Shown here one piece after another: positions 1 through 10,782 of a DNA stretch of 64,000 nucleotides. A program made the position numbers and the translations under genes. A model generated the notes under the pieces. The model searched no databases. It was not told the origin of the DNA and saw nothing but the letters and a program-made list of their open reading frames with translations. Source of the stretch: Turnera subulata (lineage: Eukaryota > Streptophyta > Magnoliopsida > Malpighiales > Passifloraceae); NCBI GenBank assembly GCA_028386065.3, contig JAKUCV010006703.1, positions 19,021 to 83,020 on the forward strand, given 5' to 3'. How positions within the stretch are numbered: the first letter of the stretch is position 1; every line of letters starts with the position of its first letter.

Positions 1-978
1 TCAAAAATCTAACATTTAGTGAACCAAACCAGCCCAAAAATGACCCTGGTCCAACCACGGTCCAACCGCGGTCCAACCACACCTTGGTTCAACCATGGTC
101 CAACCACGGTTCAACCACCTGCTCGAATCAACGGTTGTATGTGTGTGACCCTGTAGGCACTTGTATGCTCGGCAATAATTGTAAAATCTCATTTTACAAT
201 TATAAGCAAAGAACGGCGTCTAGCAACACATCATTGCCACCCGAACGACAAGATCAATACTGATTCCACGTGCCTCAGAACATGTCATCGTCCCTTCGTC
301 CCATTATCAAGATTAAACCGAGACATGGAATATGTCAATCTCGTATATGTTTAATCTCGGTTTCTTGATCCTCGAGTTAACTGTGTAAAACAAATCCCAA
401 TGATATCACCATATCATAATCCGAGCACGGTCGTGCATTTACAGTTCTACTCTATCAAGAAACACTCCGATAATATACCCGTTATATGGGTTGGACGAAT
501 CCCCTCTGGATCATACAAAACCCACTACACACTCATCATATACCCAATGATTACCCTTACGTCTATCCAGTTACGGATGACCAGGAATAATATCAAAGCA
601 TATGACTCACATGTTGGGAACCTTGATGATCACAGGTCAAAGGACAATACATTATAAGAACCGTTATCGACAAAACATATAATGTTCCATGTAGCGTTCT
701 TATGTGGGTTAGTCTAGTCCACAAGTTCTCTAGCTTGTACCCGTATGTAGAATTCATATCACATATGCAATTCTCAACATACACTAGTATTAATTTATTA
801 TTACAACCCATCCATAATAATAATCGACTAGGGACAATTTAAGAATATGAAATATTCTAGGGTTATAAATATGTGCAAGCGTTTATCTCATAAACGATAC
901 TTGTTGGAATAACCTTAATGCGTATACATGACTACAAATAATCATCCATGATTGGCTTTTGGGCATATTACACTAACA
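1..978 (-). repeat. 3' LTR of the Angela-like element (partial)
   Basis: This block repeats 6653-7607 with scattered substitutions and small indels; for example about 11 bp near 901-915 are absent from the other copy. It ends at ACTAACA (978), immediately followed by the polypurine tract, which fixes the boundary. If the 5' LTR is about 1.5 kb, roughly 0.5 kb of this copy lies to the left of the window. Confidence 0.88.
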
Positions 979-993
979 ATCTCCCACTTGCAC
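979..993 (-). other. Polypurine tract (plus-strand primer)
   Basis: On the minus strand GTGCAAGTGGGAGAT directly precedes the LTR start TGTTAG. A purine-rich run with GTGGGAGAT is the usual second-strand primer of Angela/BARE elements. Confidence 0.8.
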
Positions 994-1059
994 TAAAGCC
1001 AATCATCCATATATCTCATATATGTGGATCTAGCATGACCATCATGCTTCCGCTGCGTG

Positions 1060-1494
1060 AGAAGATTAGACAATAGATCTCTTACTTTGTTCCCAAAAGG
1101 AACTATACACAGCCTCAGTTGTAGAGTCGGCTACTGTCTCTTGCTTGGAACTCTTCCAGCATACAGTACCTTGCTTGGAACTCTTCCAGCACACATTACC
1201 ACTTCCAAGACAAAACACCTAACCTAACTGCGATCTAAAATCACCCCTATCGGTTTGGAAGCTAGCTTCTGTGTAACTCTTTACAACGAGCTCATCCACG
1301 CTTCCGTAAACCAGGAATGCATCCTTAGTCCTTCTCAAGTACTTAAGGATGTTCTTTGCCGCTGTCCAGTGACACTCACTGGGAACAGCTTGGTATCTGC
1401 TTGTGACACTTAAAGCATAGGCGACATCCGGTCTAGTACATAACATGGCATACATGATAGATCCTATTGCCGAAGCATAAGGAATCTTACTCAT
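1060..1494 (-). pseudogene. copia RNase H fragment, truncated
   Basis: The frame starting at 1494 carries the connection and early RNase H text of copia elements, including MYAMLCTRPDVAYA and the degenerate KSYTEASFQTD, whose expected form is YTDASFQTD. A stop falls at 1219; readable homology then runs on through a 30-bp tandem duplication (1141-1200) to VADSTTEA. The C-terminal half of RNase H, including the DNNGA-type and LADPLTK-type motifs, is missing: the text jumps to the polypurine tract. The fragment cannot be functional. Confidence 0.75.
1141..1200. repeat. Two-copy 30-bp tandem repeat in the RNase H remnant
   Basis: Two adjacent 30-bp units both begin TTGCTTGGAACTCTTCCAGC and differ at a few bases near their ends. 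The duplication is in frame and repeats the conserved WKSSKQ segment. Confidence 0.85.
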
Positions 1495-1725
1495 CTGCTC
1501 TCTCTCCTTAGATGTACTAGGACATTAATTCTTTGAGAGAGATATGCCATGTGACAAGGGCAAGAATCCTTTCTTGGAATCTTGCACGCTAAACCCTTTT
1601 AGCACCTTGTCAATACACGTACTCTGGCTTAGCCCGAGAAGCCTTTTTGATCTATCTCTATAGATCCTTATACCTAACACTTAGGCAGCTTCTCCATAGT
1701 CCTTCATCGAGAAATTCTTTCCTAA

Positions 1726-2200
1726 CTAAGTCTTCACGGACTGTAGTGTCGGAATGTCATTCCCAATGAGCAAGATGTCGTCAACATACAACAACAACAA
1801 AGCGATGGTGCTCCCACTAACCTTCTTGTAAACACATGGTTCATCTTCGTTCTTGATGAAATCAAACTCTTTGATTACATCATTAAAATGAAGATTAAAA
1901 CTCCTAGAAGCTTGCTTCAATCCATAAATGGATCTCTGCAACTTGCATACCATATTAGCATACTTTGGATCGACAAAACCTTCTTGTTGTGTCAAGTACA
2001 CATCCTCTAAACTTTCCGTTAAGGAAAGCGGTTTTGACATCCATTTACCATATCTCATATGACCATGGTATGCAGCTATAGCCAATAGAATCCGGATGGA
2101 TTTAACCATGGCAACCGGTGAGAAAGTTTCATCATAGCCAATACCATGAACTTGCTTGAAACCTTTGCAACCAATCGCCTTTTATAGGTAATCACATTAC
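1726..2200 (-). pseudogene. copia reverse transcriptase, frameshifted
   Basis: The frame 2109-1726 holds RT text with GFVDPKYANMVCKLQRSIYG, then the catalytic YVDD box inside LLLLYVDDILLIGN. The upstream part is split. The integrase frame ends in a shifted reading of the RT start after RRLVAK, and a second segment around 2060-2030 (HGHMRYGKWMSK) is out of frame where the family has a QMDVKTAFLNG-type motif. At least two compensating indels are therefore present. Function would be DNA synthesis from the element RNA; it is lost here. Confidence 0.85.
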
Positions 2201-3524
2201 CATCCATGTCGGTCTTTCTCTGAAAGACCCATTTGCACCCAATGGGTTTTACCCCTTCGGGTGGATCAACCAAGGTCCATACCTTGTTTTGACACATGGA
2301 TTCCATTTCCGAATTCATGACCTCTAGCCACTTCTCAGAGTCCGGACCCGTAATGGCCTGCTGATAGGAAGTGGGCTCATCCTCATCTATGAGCATCACG
2401 TCTCCAGCATGAGTCATGAGAAATCCATATCTCTCAGGCTCATACCGAGTCCTATCTGACCTATGCGGTCCATGTGTTACAGGCACAGGAATCTCATCCA
2501 CAACTTCTTGTGGTTCCTGCCCTTGTTCCATCTCAGTCTCTGTCTCTCGAACTTCTTCGAGTTCTACTTTCCTCCCACTGATTCTTCTAGAAATAAATTC
2601 CCCTTCTAGAAAAATAGCAGTCCGAGCCACAAACACTTTGTGCTCTAAAGGATTATAGAAATAATACCCTTTCGTTTCCTTAGGGTATCCTATAAAGAGG
2701 CACTTGTCGGATTTAGCGCCGAGTTTATCCGAAGCTTCACGTCTTACGTAAGCCTCACAACCCCAAATTCTCATAAAAGACAAATTGGGACGCTTCCCAG
2801 TCCATATCTCATATGGTGTCTTTTCGACGGATTTAGATGGAATACGGTTTAGTGTAAAAGCTGCACTCAATAATGCATGTCCCCAAAACGAAGGAGGAAG
2901 GTCAGCTTGACTCATCATCGAATGAACCATGTCGAACAAGGTTCTATTCCTCCTTTCGGATACACCATTCCATTGAGGCGTACCCGACGGAGTGAGCTGT
3001 GATACTATACCACACTCCTTTAGATGATCATGGAATTCTCGGTCTAAGTATTCACCTCCTCGATCTGATCGAAGCATCTTAATACTTTTACCGAGTTGAT
3101 TCTGTACTTCATTCTTGAATTCTTTGAACTTTTCAAAGGATTCTGACTTATGTCTCATTAGATACACATAGCCATATCTACTGAAATCGTCTGTAAATGT
3201 AATGAAGTATGAAAAACCACCTCTAGCATGTGTGGACATAGGTCCGCATACATCACTATGTATAAGACCTAATAAGTCCGATGCTCTCTCACCCTTACCG
3301 TTAAAAGGAGCCTTCGTCATTTTGCCTAACAAACACAACTCAAACGTCTCAAATGATTCATAATCAAATGAGTCTAAAATTCCATCCTTATGGAGTTTTA
3401 GAAATACGATCTTGTTTATATGGCCCAAACGACTATGCCAAAGATAGGTTTCATTAGAATCATTCATTCTAACCTTCTTCGTATTAACGTTATAGACAGG
3501 CGTTTCTAGGTTTAGAACATACAA
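2076..3524 (-). pseudogene. copia GAG-pre-integrase and integrase, longest surviving frame
   Basis: A 482-codon frame. The GAG-pre-integrase segment has WHSRLGHI; the HHCC zinc motif ends in an altered CLLGK, so its first Cys/His spacing is imperfect. The catalytic triad is readable: D in HSDVCGP, D in LRSDRGGEY, E in SERRNRTL. The C-terminal half continues into the start of RT (WTLVDPPEGVKPIGCKWVF) before a frameshift. The true protein is one domain of a gag-pol polyprotein, so the apparent ATG is not a genuine start. Similarity is to Angela/BARE elements. Confidence 0.9.
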
Positions 3525-3900
3525 ACCATCGTTTTAAAATGCACCACCATAATAAATTTTTCATTGAAATAAATAGAACAACAATTGTTCTTTATTACAA
3601 ATGAAAAGCCTTTCTTGTCCATACAAGACACAGAAATCAAATTCTTGCTTATGGTAGCTACATAATAACAATTGTCCAGTTCCAAAACTAAACCACTCGG
3701 TAAGGATAGATAGTAAGTTCCTACGGTTAATGCAACAACTCTTGCTCCATTTCCCACACGTAGGTCTTTCTCACCCTTAGCCAATCTCCCACTCTTTCTC
3801 AGTTCCTTCACATTTCCACAAATGTGAGAACCACATCTGGTATCTAGTACCCATGATGCAGAGGTAGAGATGTTAGCCTCTATAACAAAATACCTGAAGC
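3512..3900 (-). pseudogene. copia aspartic protease remnant with altered active site
   Basis: Reading upstream of the 3811 ATG in the same frame gives STSASWVLDTRCGSHICGN. This matches the copia protease signature except that the active-site D-T-G is D-T-R (GGA to AGA), which should abolish cleavage of the polyprotein. The downstream text (LRVGNGARVVAL, LISVSCMDKKGF) is normal for the family. The frame is shifted relative to gag, whose frame ends at 3880. Confidence 0.78.
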
Positions 3901-4356
3901 GGAAGTCTCACTTCCCTTCTGCTTCTTTACCTCTTCAAGGTAAACAGGGCAATTGCGCTTCCTATGGACGGACTCTTCCATCCTGTATTGGAACAACGCC
4001 TTAGAGGTCTTATACCTCTCATCCCTTGCTTGCTCCTCAAAGAGCATCTTAAGGTGTTCGATCATATCGAACGCCCTCATTTTCTCATGTTGCTTCTGAA
4101 GCTCAGAGTCCATGGTTATCAGCATAAGGCATGATGCATCTAATGCATCATCAAGATGCTTCTTGTAAGCATCCCTTTCTGCCCTAGGAGCACTAGGCGC
4201 CGGTTCACTTGGAACCGGCCCTTCGAGGACATACAATTTCTTTTCTTGTTTGAGGACAATCCTCAAGTTACGATACCATTTCAGAAAGTTATTCCCGTTT
4301 AACTTTTCCTTCTGAAGGACCGATCGCAGTGACAATGTGCTAGTGTTTAGTTCCAT
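3880..4356 (-). pseudogene. copia Gag with internal deletion
   Basis: A 158-codon frame begins MELNTSTLSLRSVLQKEKL and has the NFLKWYRNLRIVLKQEKK motif typical of the N-terminal capsid part of Angela-type Gag. After ALFQYRMEES it jumps directly to HRKRNCPVYLEEVKK, the tail of the CCHC zinc knuckle. The middle of Gag and the first knuckle cysteines are therefore deleted. The ATG at 4356 is the likely natural start because the leader lies directly upstream. RNA packaging function would be lost. Confidence 0.82.
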
Positions 4357-4504
4357 GGATACTCTACAACAATGATCAACTCATATAAATAAGAGTCATG
4401 CATACAAATACATTCAACAAGGAATTCTATTAAATGTGCTCCTACTACATAAATCAAGACAATTATATAAGTAGGCCAAGATCCATATTTCACTACAACA
4501 TATG

Positions 4505-4760
4505 TCAGCTTTGGCTGATTGCATATATCAATAGTTATTTAAGTAGACAACTCTTGTCAATTACATCTCTATGTAACTCTTGGATAGTTGAGTGAACAAC
4601 ACTTTGTCCAAATCTATCTCATAGACATTACTCAACCCTTGCCTCTAAGTCCTTAATCCTATTAAGATGACTTAGTTAAGTCCAAACTCACAATAAGCAG
4701 TCGAGATATTACAATTATCCACTCGCACCTTGCTAAGATAAACAAAGGCACCTTGCTTTG
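4505..4760. repeat. Run of short perfect hairpins in the copia leader (gag side)
   Basis: Successive perfect stem-loops are readable: TCAGC/GCTGA (4505-4518), GACAA-CTC-TTGTC (4546-4558), TTACAT-CTCT-ATGTAA (4561-4576), GTTG/CAAC (4587-4600), CTTAAT-CCT-ATTAAG (4652-4666), GACTTA-GT-TAAGTC (4669-4682), CAAAG/CTTTG (4743-4760). Individually such stems occur by chance; the density is what stands out. Confidence 0.6.
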
Positions 4761-4923
4761 GCAAAACCTACCATTTGTTGATCGAAGCAATAATGAGTGC
4801 TTACCATGGAAGGCAACTAAGAACTTAATATTTTCATCAGCATATAATTCCTACACATCACATGCTTGTTCTTGATAAATCGTACATTGATGTCATGTAA
4901 GTTTGAAAAACAAAATACATGAT

Positions 4924-5809
4924 AACATCGATGTTACCATTTGGAACATCGATGTTGTAAAAATCAAATTGTCCCAACTCTTTGGCAGTAGCTCAATAAC
5001 ATCGATGTTGGACATTACAACATTGATGTTGTGAGAACTCGAGCTCAAAACAATTTTGGCAGTAGCTCCATAACATCGATGTTTAACTTGAACATCGATG
5101 TTTTGAGAATCTGATTATCCCAACTACTTGGCAGCACTTAGTATTTCGGCCATATCCAGAGCTGTAGAGCTCGGATTTGTGCAAACTTGGTGTCCTTGGA
5201 AAGCTAAGAAGTAGGGCTACAACTGGGTTCCACAACATCGATGTTGAACCCTTCAACATCGATGTTTGGAGTTTGCGAATCTGCAAAACATCGATGTTGA
5301 TACTCAAACATCGATGTTGGAGGTTGCCGAATGCATAGAACATCGATTTTAACACTTAAACATCGATGTTTGAGTACCTGAACTTCAAACCATTTGGCAG
5401 TAGCTCAAGAACATCGATGTTGAACACATAAACATCGATGTTTTGAGTAGTTGAAAGTTCAAGATTGTGGCAGTAGCATTATAACATCGATGTTTGGGTT
5501 CTGGAACTCAAGAACATCGATGTTGATACTTAAACATCGATGTTGTTGGAGATCTGGAACTCAAACCAATTTGGCCGAGCTCAAATAACATCGATGTTAA
5601 ACTTTTCAACATCGATGTTTTGAGAGTTCTGCCAAGGCCTCTTCATATCAATATCGATGTTGATAACTCAACATCGATGTTATTTTGATTCGGCCAAAAC
5701 CAGCCTACTTAGAACATCGATGTTGTCAACACAACATCGATGTTAATTCGGCTCTGCAAAGGCTAATCAACACATGAACATCGATGTTAGTCCTACCAAC
5801 ATCGATGTT
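4924..5809. repeat. Array of about 25 copies of palindrome AACATCGATGTT, mostly in pairs 19-21 bp apart
   Basis: Copies start at 4924, 4945, 4998, 5019, 5072, 5091, 5234, 5255, 5287, 5307, 5339, 5359, 5410, 5431, 5483, 5513, 5533, 5587, 5608, 5650, 5670, 5713, 5733, 5777 and 5798. Those at 5019, 5339 and 5650 have one or two substitutions. Start-to-start spacing within a pair is 19-21 bp; pairs are separated by roughly 30-140 bp of non-conserved text in which TTGGCAGTAGCTC recurs. The array lies in the leader between the primer-binding site and the gag ATG. Function unknown. Confidence 0.93.
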
Positions 5810-5848
5810 CTGGGCATGCGGAACTTGAACTACAATCGTTCAAAACAC

Positions 5849-5958
5849 AAACCGACACTCGGTTTTTCCTAGTCGAACTCCTTCGACTTACTACCAAGAA
5901 CTCCTTGATTGATATCACATACCAATCAAGTCCTCTTTGTCAAAACTCTTTTGACAAA
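5849..5958. repeat. Four consecutive perfect hairpins in the copia leader (LTR side)
   Basis: AAACCGA-CAC-TCGGTTT (5849-5865), AGTCGAA-CTCC-TTCGACT (5871-5888), CTTGATTG with an 11-nt loop and CAATCAAG (5904-5930), TTTGTCAAAA-CTC-TTTTGACAAA (5936-5958). All stems are perfect; the last is 10 bp around a 3-nt loop. Confidence 0.8.
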
Positions 5959-6088
5959 CACTAACATCAATACATATATCACATATACATAATTGAAAAC
6001 AACATATCACATATGCCTATCATGTTCAAGCTATATCACATATAACATATGAACACACACAAACATTTGGTTTAGGACTTCACAAGTT

Positions 6089-6100
6089 TCTCCGCTACCA
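6089..6100 (-). other. Primer-binding site, variant initiator-Met type
   Basis: Minus strand TGGTAGCGGAGA lies one base beyond the inferred LTR end. It matches the usual plant tRNA-iMet site TGGTATCAGAGC at 9 of 12 positions. Confidence 0.6.
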
Positions 6101-6101
6101 C

Positions 6102-7607
6102 TGTAAGTATTCGGTTCATGCAATTGACAATCAAAAGCACAAAATACAACATGTATGCGCAGCGGAAATACCGGATACACATGGAGGATCCATGTGAAGG
6201 GAACTAAACCGAATAACAATTTTCATACCTGTAACGGTTGATGTCTTTCACCCAACTGTAGAACTGAATCAGCTAGAGCCAGACAAAAGCCTCGCCCCTC
6301 TATGGTATCCACACGAACCGCTGTAACCGGTTGAAGAACGTCTCACGACTTCAACCCGAGCTCTCCCGAACTGGTGTGCTAGCAACAGGTTTCCGGGAGC
6401 TTTTGTGTGTGGTGTTTTTCTCTCAATTTTCAGACCACTCAAGAACTCTTCTCAAGCTCTGAAAATTCTTTCAAGAACAAGTGTGTGTGAGGAAGAAGAT
6501 GAGCAATAGTGATCTGATCACTCAACCCTCAAAGGCAAAATGCATTAGTGGAGTTAATGGCCAACATGGTGGTCCACTAAGCAACATGATCATGTCTCCA
6601 CGTAATCATGTTTCCCACTAAGCATTATCAACACAACTCAGCATGTTTTGGTTCAAAAATCCAACATTTAGTGAACCAAACCAGTCCAAAAACGACCCTG
6701 GTCCAACCGCGGTCCAACCACACCTTGGTTCAACCATGTCCAACCACGGTTCAACCACCTGCTCGAATCAACGGCTGTATGTGTGTGACCCTGTAGGCAC
6801 TTGTACGCCCGGCAATAATTGTAAAATCTCATTTTACAATTATAAGCAAAGAGCGGCGTCTAGCAACACATCATTGCCACCCGAACGACAAGATCAATAC
6901 TGATTCCACGTGCCTCGGAACATGTCATCGTCCCTTCGTCCCATTATCAAGATTAAACCGAGACATGGAATATGTCAATCTCGTATATGTTTAATTTTGG
7001 TTTCTTGATCCTCGAGTTAACTGTGTAAAACGGATACCAATGATATCACCATATCATAATCCGAGCACGGTCGTGCATTTACAGTTCTACTCTATCAAGA
7101 AACACTCCGATAATATACCCGTTATATGGGTTGGACGAATCCCCTCTGGATCATACAAAACCCACGACACACTCACCATATACCCAATGATTACCCTTAC
7201 GTCTATCCAGTTACGGATGACAAGGAATAATATCAAAGCATATGACTCACATGTTGGGAACCTTGATGATCACAGGTCAAAGGACAATACATTATAAGAA
7301 CCGCTATCGACAAAACATATAACGTTCCATGTAGCATTCTTATGTGGGTCGGTCCAGTCCACAAGTTCTCTAACTTGTACCCGTATGTAGAATTCATATC
7401 ACATATGCAATTCTCAACATACGCTAGTCTTAATTTATTATTACAACCCATCCATAATAATAATCGACTAGGGACAATTTAAGAATATGAAATATTCTAG
7501 GGTTATAAGTATGTGCAAGCGTTTATCTCATAAACGATACTTCTTAATGCGTATACATGACTACAAATAATCATCCATGATTGGCTTTTGGGCATATTAC
7601 ACTAACA
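6102..7607 (-). repeat. 5' LTR of the Angela-like element
   Basis: On the minus strand it starts TGTTAG at 7607 and ends CTTACA at 6102, about 1.5 kb. The 7607 boundary is firm, from the break in the Athila frame and the match to 978. The 6102 boundary is inferred from the TG...CA rule and the adjacent primer-binding site, because the matching part of the other LTR is outside the window. Confidence 0.7.
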
Positions 7608-8773
7608 CAAAGGGCATCATCGAGTTTGAGGGCCCAATCCTTGCGAGTTTGTCCTACCATCTTCTCCAGGATTTGCTTGATTTGTCGGTTGGAGACCTCA
7701 ACTTGCCCACTTGTTTGGGGATGGTAGGATGTTGCCACCTTATGAGTGACTCCATATTTCCTCAAGAGGTCAACAAACTTTTTGTTGCAAAAATGGGAAC
7801 CCCCGTCACTTATAATGGCTCTTGGGACTCCAAATCTAGTGAATATGTTCCTTTTCAAGAACTTAGTCACTACATCAGCCGTGTTTGTTGGTGAGGCGAT
7901 TGCTTCCACCCATTTTGAGACATAGTCCACTCCGACTAGGATGTATTCATTCTTCAAGGAAGAAGGGAAAGGGCCCATAAAATCAATTCCCCAAACATCA
8001 AATACTTCCACCGCTAATATGTTGGTTTGAGGCATCTCATTTCTTTGAGAAACATTCCCGGTTCCTTGGCATTGATTGCATGCATCAACAAAGTGCTTGG
8101 CATCCCGAAAAAGTGTTGGCCAATAAAAACCAGATTGCAACACCTTTGCTGCTGTCTTGTCAGCTCCATGGTGTCCTCCGTATGGTGAATTATGGCAGCA
8201 AGTAAGGATTTCTCGAAATTCTTCATCAGGGACACTTCTTCGAATCATGCCATCTCCACATCTCTTGAACAACAAAGGATCATCCCGTATGTAGTACTTC
8301 AGGTCTGAAAAGAACTTCTTCTTTCGATTGTAGTCCAAGTTGGGTGGTAAAGCCCCACATGCCAAATAATTTGCATATGATGCAAACCATGGTGTAATTT
8401 TATTAAAGACTCTTTGGACTGCTGCAATCAAGTTCTCGTCTGGAAAGGAATCATCAATTGGAACTTCATTGCTCCCGACTTTCTCCTGTTGCTCTTGTGT
8501 CAATCGGGAAAGATGATCGGCTACTACATTTTCGGTACCCTTTTTGTCTTTAATTTCAAGATCGAACTCTTGAAGAAGTAGGATCCACCTAAGTAGGCGA
8601 GACTTGGTTTCTTTCTTGGTCAGCAAATGCTTGAGTGCAGCATGGTCGGTATGCACAATCACTTTGGAGCCTAGTAAGTATTGCCGAAACTTCTCAATGG
8701 CAAACACCACAGCGAAGAGCTCTTTCTCCGTGGTTGCATAGTTGACTTGAGCATCATCCAAGGTCCGACTTGC
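7608..8773 (-). pseudogene. gypsy RNase H and integrase, interrupted by the copia insertion
   Basis: RNase H text ([40 protein letters not shown]) is followed by the integrase zinc motif ([10 protein letters not shown] ... CNQCQ) and the catalytic residues: D in [10 protein letters not shown] in [11 protein letters not shown] in [10 protein letters not shown]. Homology ends at [11 protein letters not shown] plus one codon, precisely where the copia LTR begins. An in-frame stop at the upstream edge (8774) separates it from the preceding RNase H segment where the family reads IYYASRTL, so a tyrosine codon has probably mutated. Confidence 0.88.
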
Positions 8774-9650
8774 CTAGTAAATGGCATGAACTTTTCCATC
8801 CTTTTTCTGTCCGAGCACAGCACCTATGGCATAGTCACTAGCATCACACATGATCTCGAATGGAAGTGACCAATCCGGTGGTTGCATGATTGGAGCTGAA
8901 ATTAAAGCTTGTTTCAACCTGCAAAATGCATCTAGACAAGACTCATCAAATACAAATTCGACGTCTTTATTAAGGAGATTCGTCAATGGTTTTGCAACCT
9001 TTGAGAAGTCCTTAATAAAGCGTCGGTAAAATCCAGCATGGCAATTTTTCTATAACTTCTATCTTTGCTTTATCAACTTCAATGCCACGGTGTGAAACTA
9101 AATGTCCAAGTACTATGCCTTCTTGTACCATGAAATGACACTTTTCCCAATTTAAAACAAGGTTAGACTCTACACAACGTTGCAAAACCTTCGACAAGTT
9201 ATCAAGACAGTTCTGAAACGAAGTTCCATAAACCGAAAAATCATCCATAAACACTTCCATGATCAATTCAAGAAAATCATCAAATATGGCCATCATGCAT
9301 CTTTGAAATGTAGCAGGTGCATTACAAAGCCCAAAGGGCATGCGTCTATATGCAAATGTACCATATGGACATGTAAATGTTGTCTTTTCCTGATCATGGG
9401 GATGAATTGGAATTTGAAAGAATCCTGAATAACCATCCAAATAGCAAAAATAAGAATGTTTAGCTAACCTTTCAAGCATTTGATCAATAAAGGGAAGGGG
9501 AAAGTGATCTTTCCTAGTTGCTGAGTTACGTTTCCTATAATCAATGCACATTCGCCATCCGGTTACGGTCCTAGTAGGGATAAGTTCATTATTTTCATTT
9601 TGGACAACCGTTATCCCTCCTTTCTTTGGTACAACGTGGACTGGACTCAC
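8774..9650 (-). pseudogene. gypsy reverse transcriptase, with deletion
   Basis: The frame 9650-9012 covers most of RT: GWRMCIDYRKRNSATRKDHF, LDGYSGFFQIPI, MPFGLCNAPATFQRCM and the catalytic box VFMDDFSVYG (FMDD, as usual in Athila). After IEKLPC a short deletion plus frameshift removes the segment that normally leads to the HAGFYRRF motif, which reappears in another frame before 8986. The frame 8986-8774 continues with FDESCLDAFCRLKQAL and the first RNase H aspartate in MCDASDYAIGAVLGQ. Confidence 0.88.
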
Positions 9651-10770
9651 CTAATTACTATCCGAAATCGGATAGATTATCCCTGCACTCAAAAGTTTGA
9701 GAATTTCCTTTTTAACCACTTCTTTCATGTTCTCATTTAATTGTCTTTGATGTTCAATGCTTGGTTTGGCTCCTTCCAAATGAATTCTATGCATGCAAAC
9801 ACTAGGACTGTTTCCAGTAAGATCATCAATGCTATATCCTATAGCTTTACGAAATTTTATCAAAACACACAACACTTGTTCCTCTTCTTCATGTGTCAAT
9901 GCAGCATTAATTATCACAGGACAAGTAGAATTTGGTTCCAAGAAAGCGTACCTTAGTTTTGGAGGCAATTGTTTCAACTCCACTTTCGGGGCTGCTTGAT
10001 GCTTGCTATCTGTTTGATTCATACTTTGTTGCAACGGTTCAGCCCCAGCTTTGCCGAAATTTTCAGGTTCGTGTCCATCTCTGATCGAGCAAATGTACTC
10101 GTGCATTTCACATCCTAATTCATGAAAGGTTAAAAGTGTGTTAGTTTGATCATGAAATGGTCCATCTCGATAACACATGTTTGCATTCATTTCATTCTTG
10201 GCTGCCTCCAGAATGTTGAACTCCACAATGTCGGAGCCAATCTTGAGGGTTAACTTTCCTTGTGAACAATCGATCAAGGCACCAGCTGTAGCTAAGAATG
10301 GTCTTCCCAATATCACTGGAGTTTGAGTGTCGGCTTCCATGTCCAAGACAACAAAGTCTATGGGAATGGACATGTTTCCAATTTGCACAGGAATATCTTC
10401 AAGAACTCCAATTGGATGCTTAATTGTTCGATCTGCAAGTGCAAAGTCATTCTAGTGGGCTTGAGTTCCCCAAAGGTTAGCTTTTCAGAAAGTGATAATG
10501 GAATCAAGCTTACACTAGCTCCTAAATCACATAGTGCTCTATCAATATGTAATGGACCAATTATGCAAGAATAGAGAAACTCCCTGGATCTTTCCGCTTG
10601 GTTGGAAGTTTTTGCAAGATGAGAGCACTACATTTCTCCGTCATTGGAATTGTTTCAGCTTCTTCTATTGCTCTTTTCTTCGAGAGGATGTCCTTAAGGA
10701 ATTTGGAATAGCTTGGCATTTGAGTGATCACTTCTGTAAATGGTAGAGTTATGCATACCTTTTTTAGCAT
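9651..10770 (-). pseudogene. gypsy aspartic protease and linker to RT
   Basis: ITQMPSYSKFLKDILSKKR and CSALILQKLPTKRKDPGSF (10770-10561) are the pre-protease text of Athila elements. The active site DLGASVSL is readable near 10540-10510, between the called frames, so frameshifts split it. The frame 10388-9651 then gives VILGRPFLATAGALIDCSQG, the flap-side protease motif, and the linker to RT (SIEHQRQLNENMKEVVKKEI). A stop at 9651-9653 separates this from RT in the same frame. Confidence 0.8.
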
Positions 10771-10782
10771 CTCAATGAATTT

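Larger units (their letters stand above)
1..7607 (-). mobile_element. Angela/BARE-like Ty1/copia retrotransposon, defective, 3' LTR cut by window edge
   Basis: Seen: near-identical terminal blocks (1-978 and about 6653-7607), a polypurine tract abutting the first, and gag, protease, integrase, RT and RNase H remnants in copia order on the minus strand. The LTR start (TGTTAGTGTAATATGCCC on minus) and the integrase text resemble the Angela/BARE lineage. Gag and RNase H carry deletions and the frame is broken several times, so it cannot be autonomous. It sits inside the Athila-like integrase frame, which stops exactly at its LTR edge. The expected 5-bp target duplication partner lies outside the window; the right flank reads CAAAG (7608-7612). 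Confidence 0.88.

Noticed and set aside
400..657. 85-codon frame, repeated at 7040-7297
   Set aside because: Both copies lie in the Angela-like LTRs and owe their similarity to LTR duplication.
4924..5809. CRISPR-like array of short repeats and spacers
   Set aside because: The repeat is only a 12-bp palindrome, spacers are irregular, there are no cas genes and the genome is eukaryotic.
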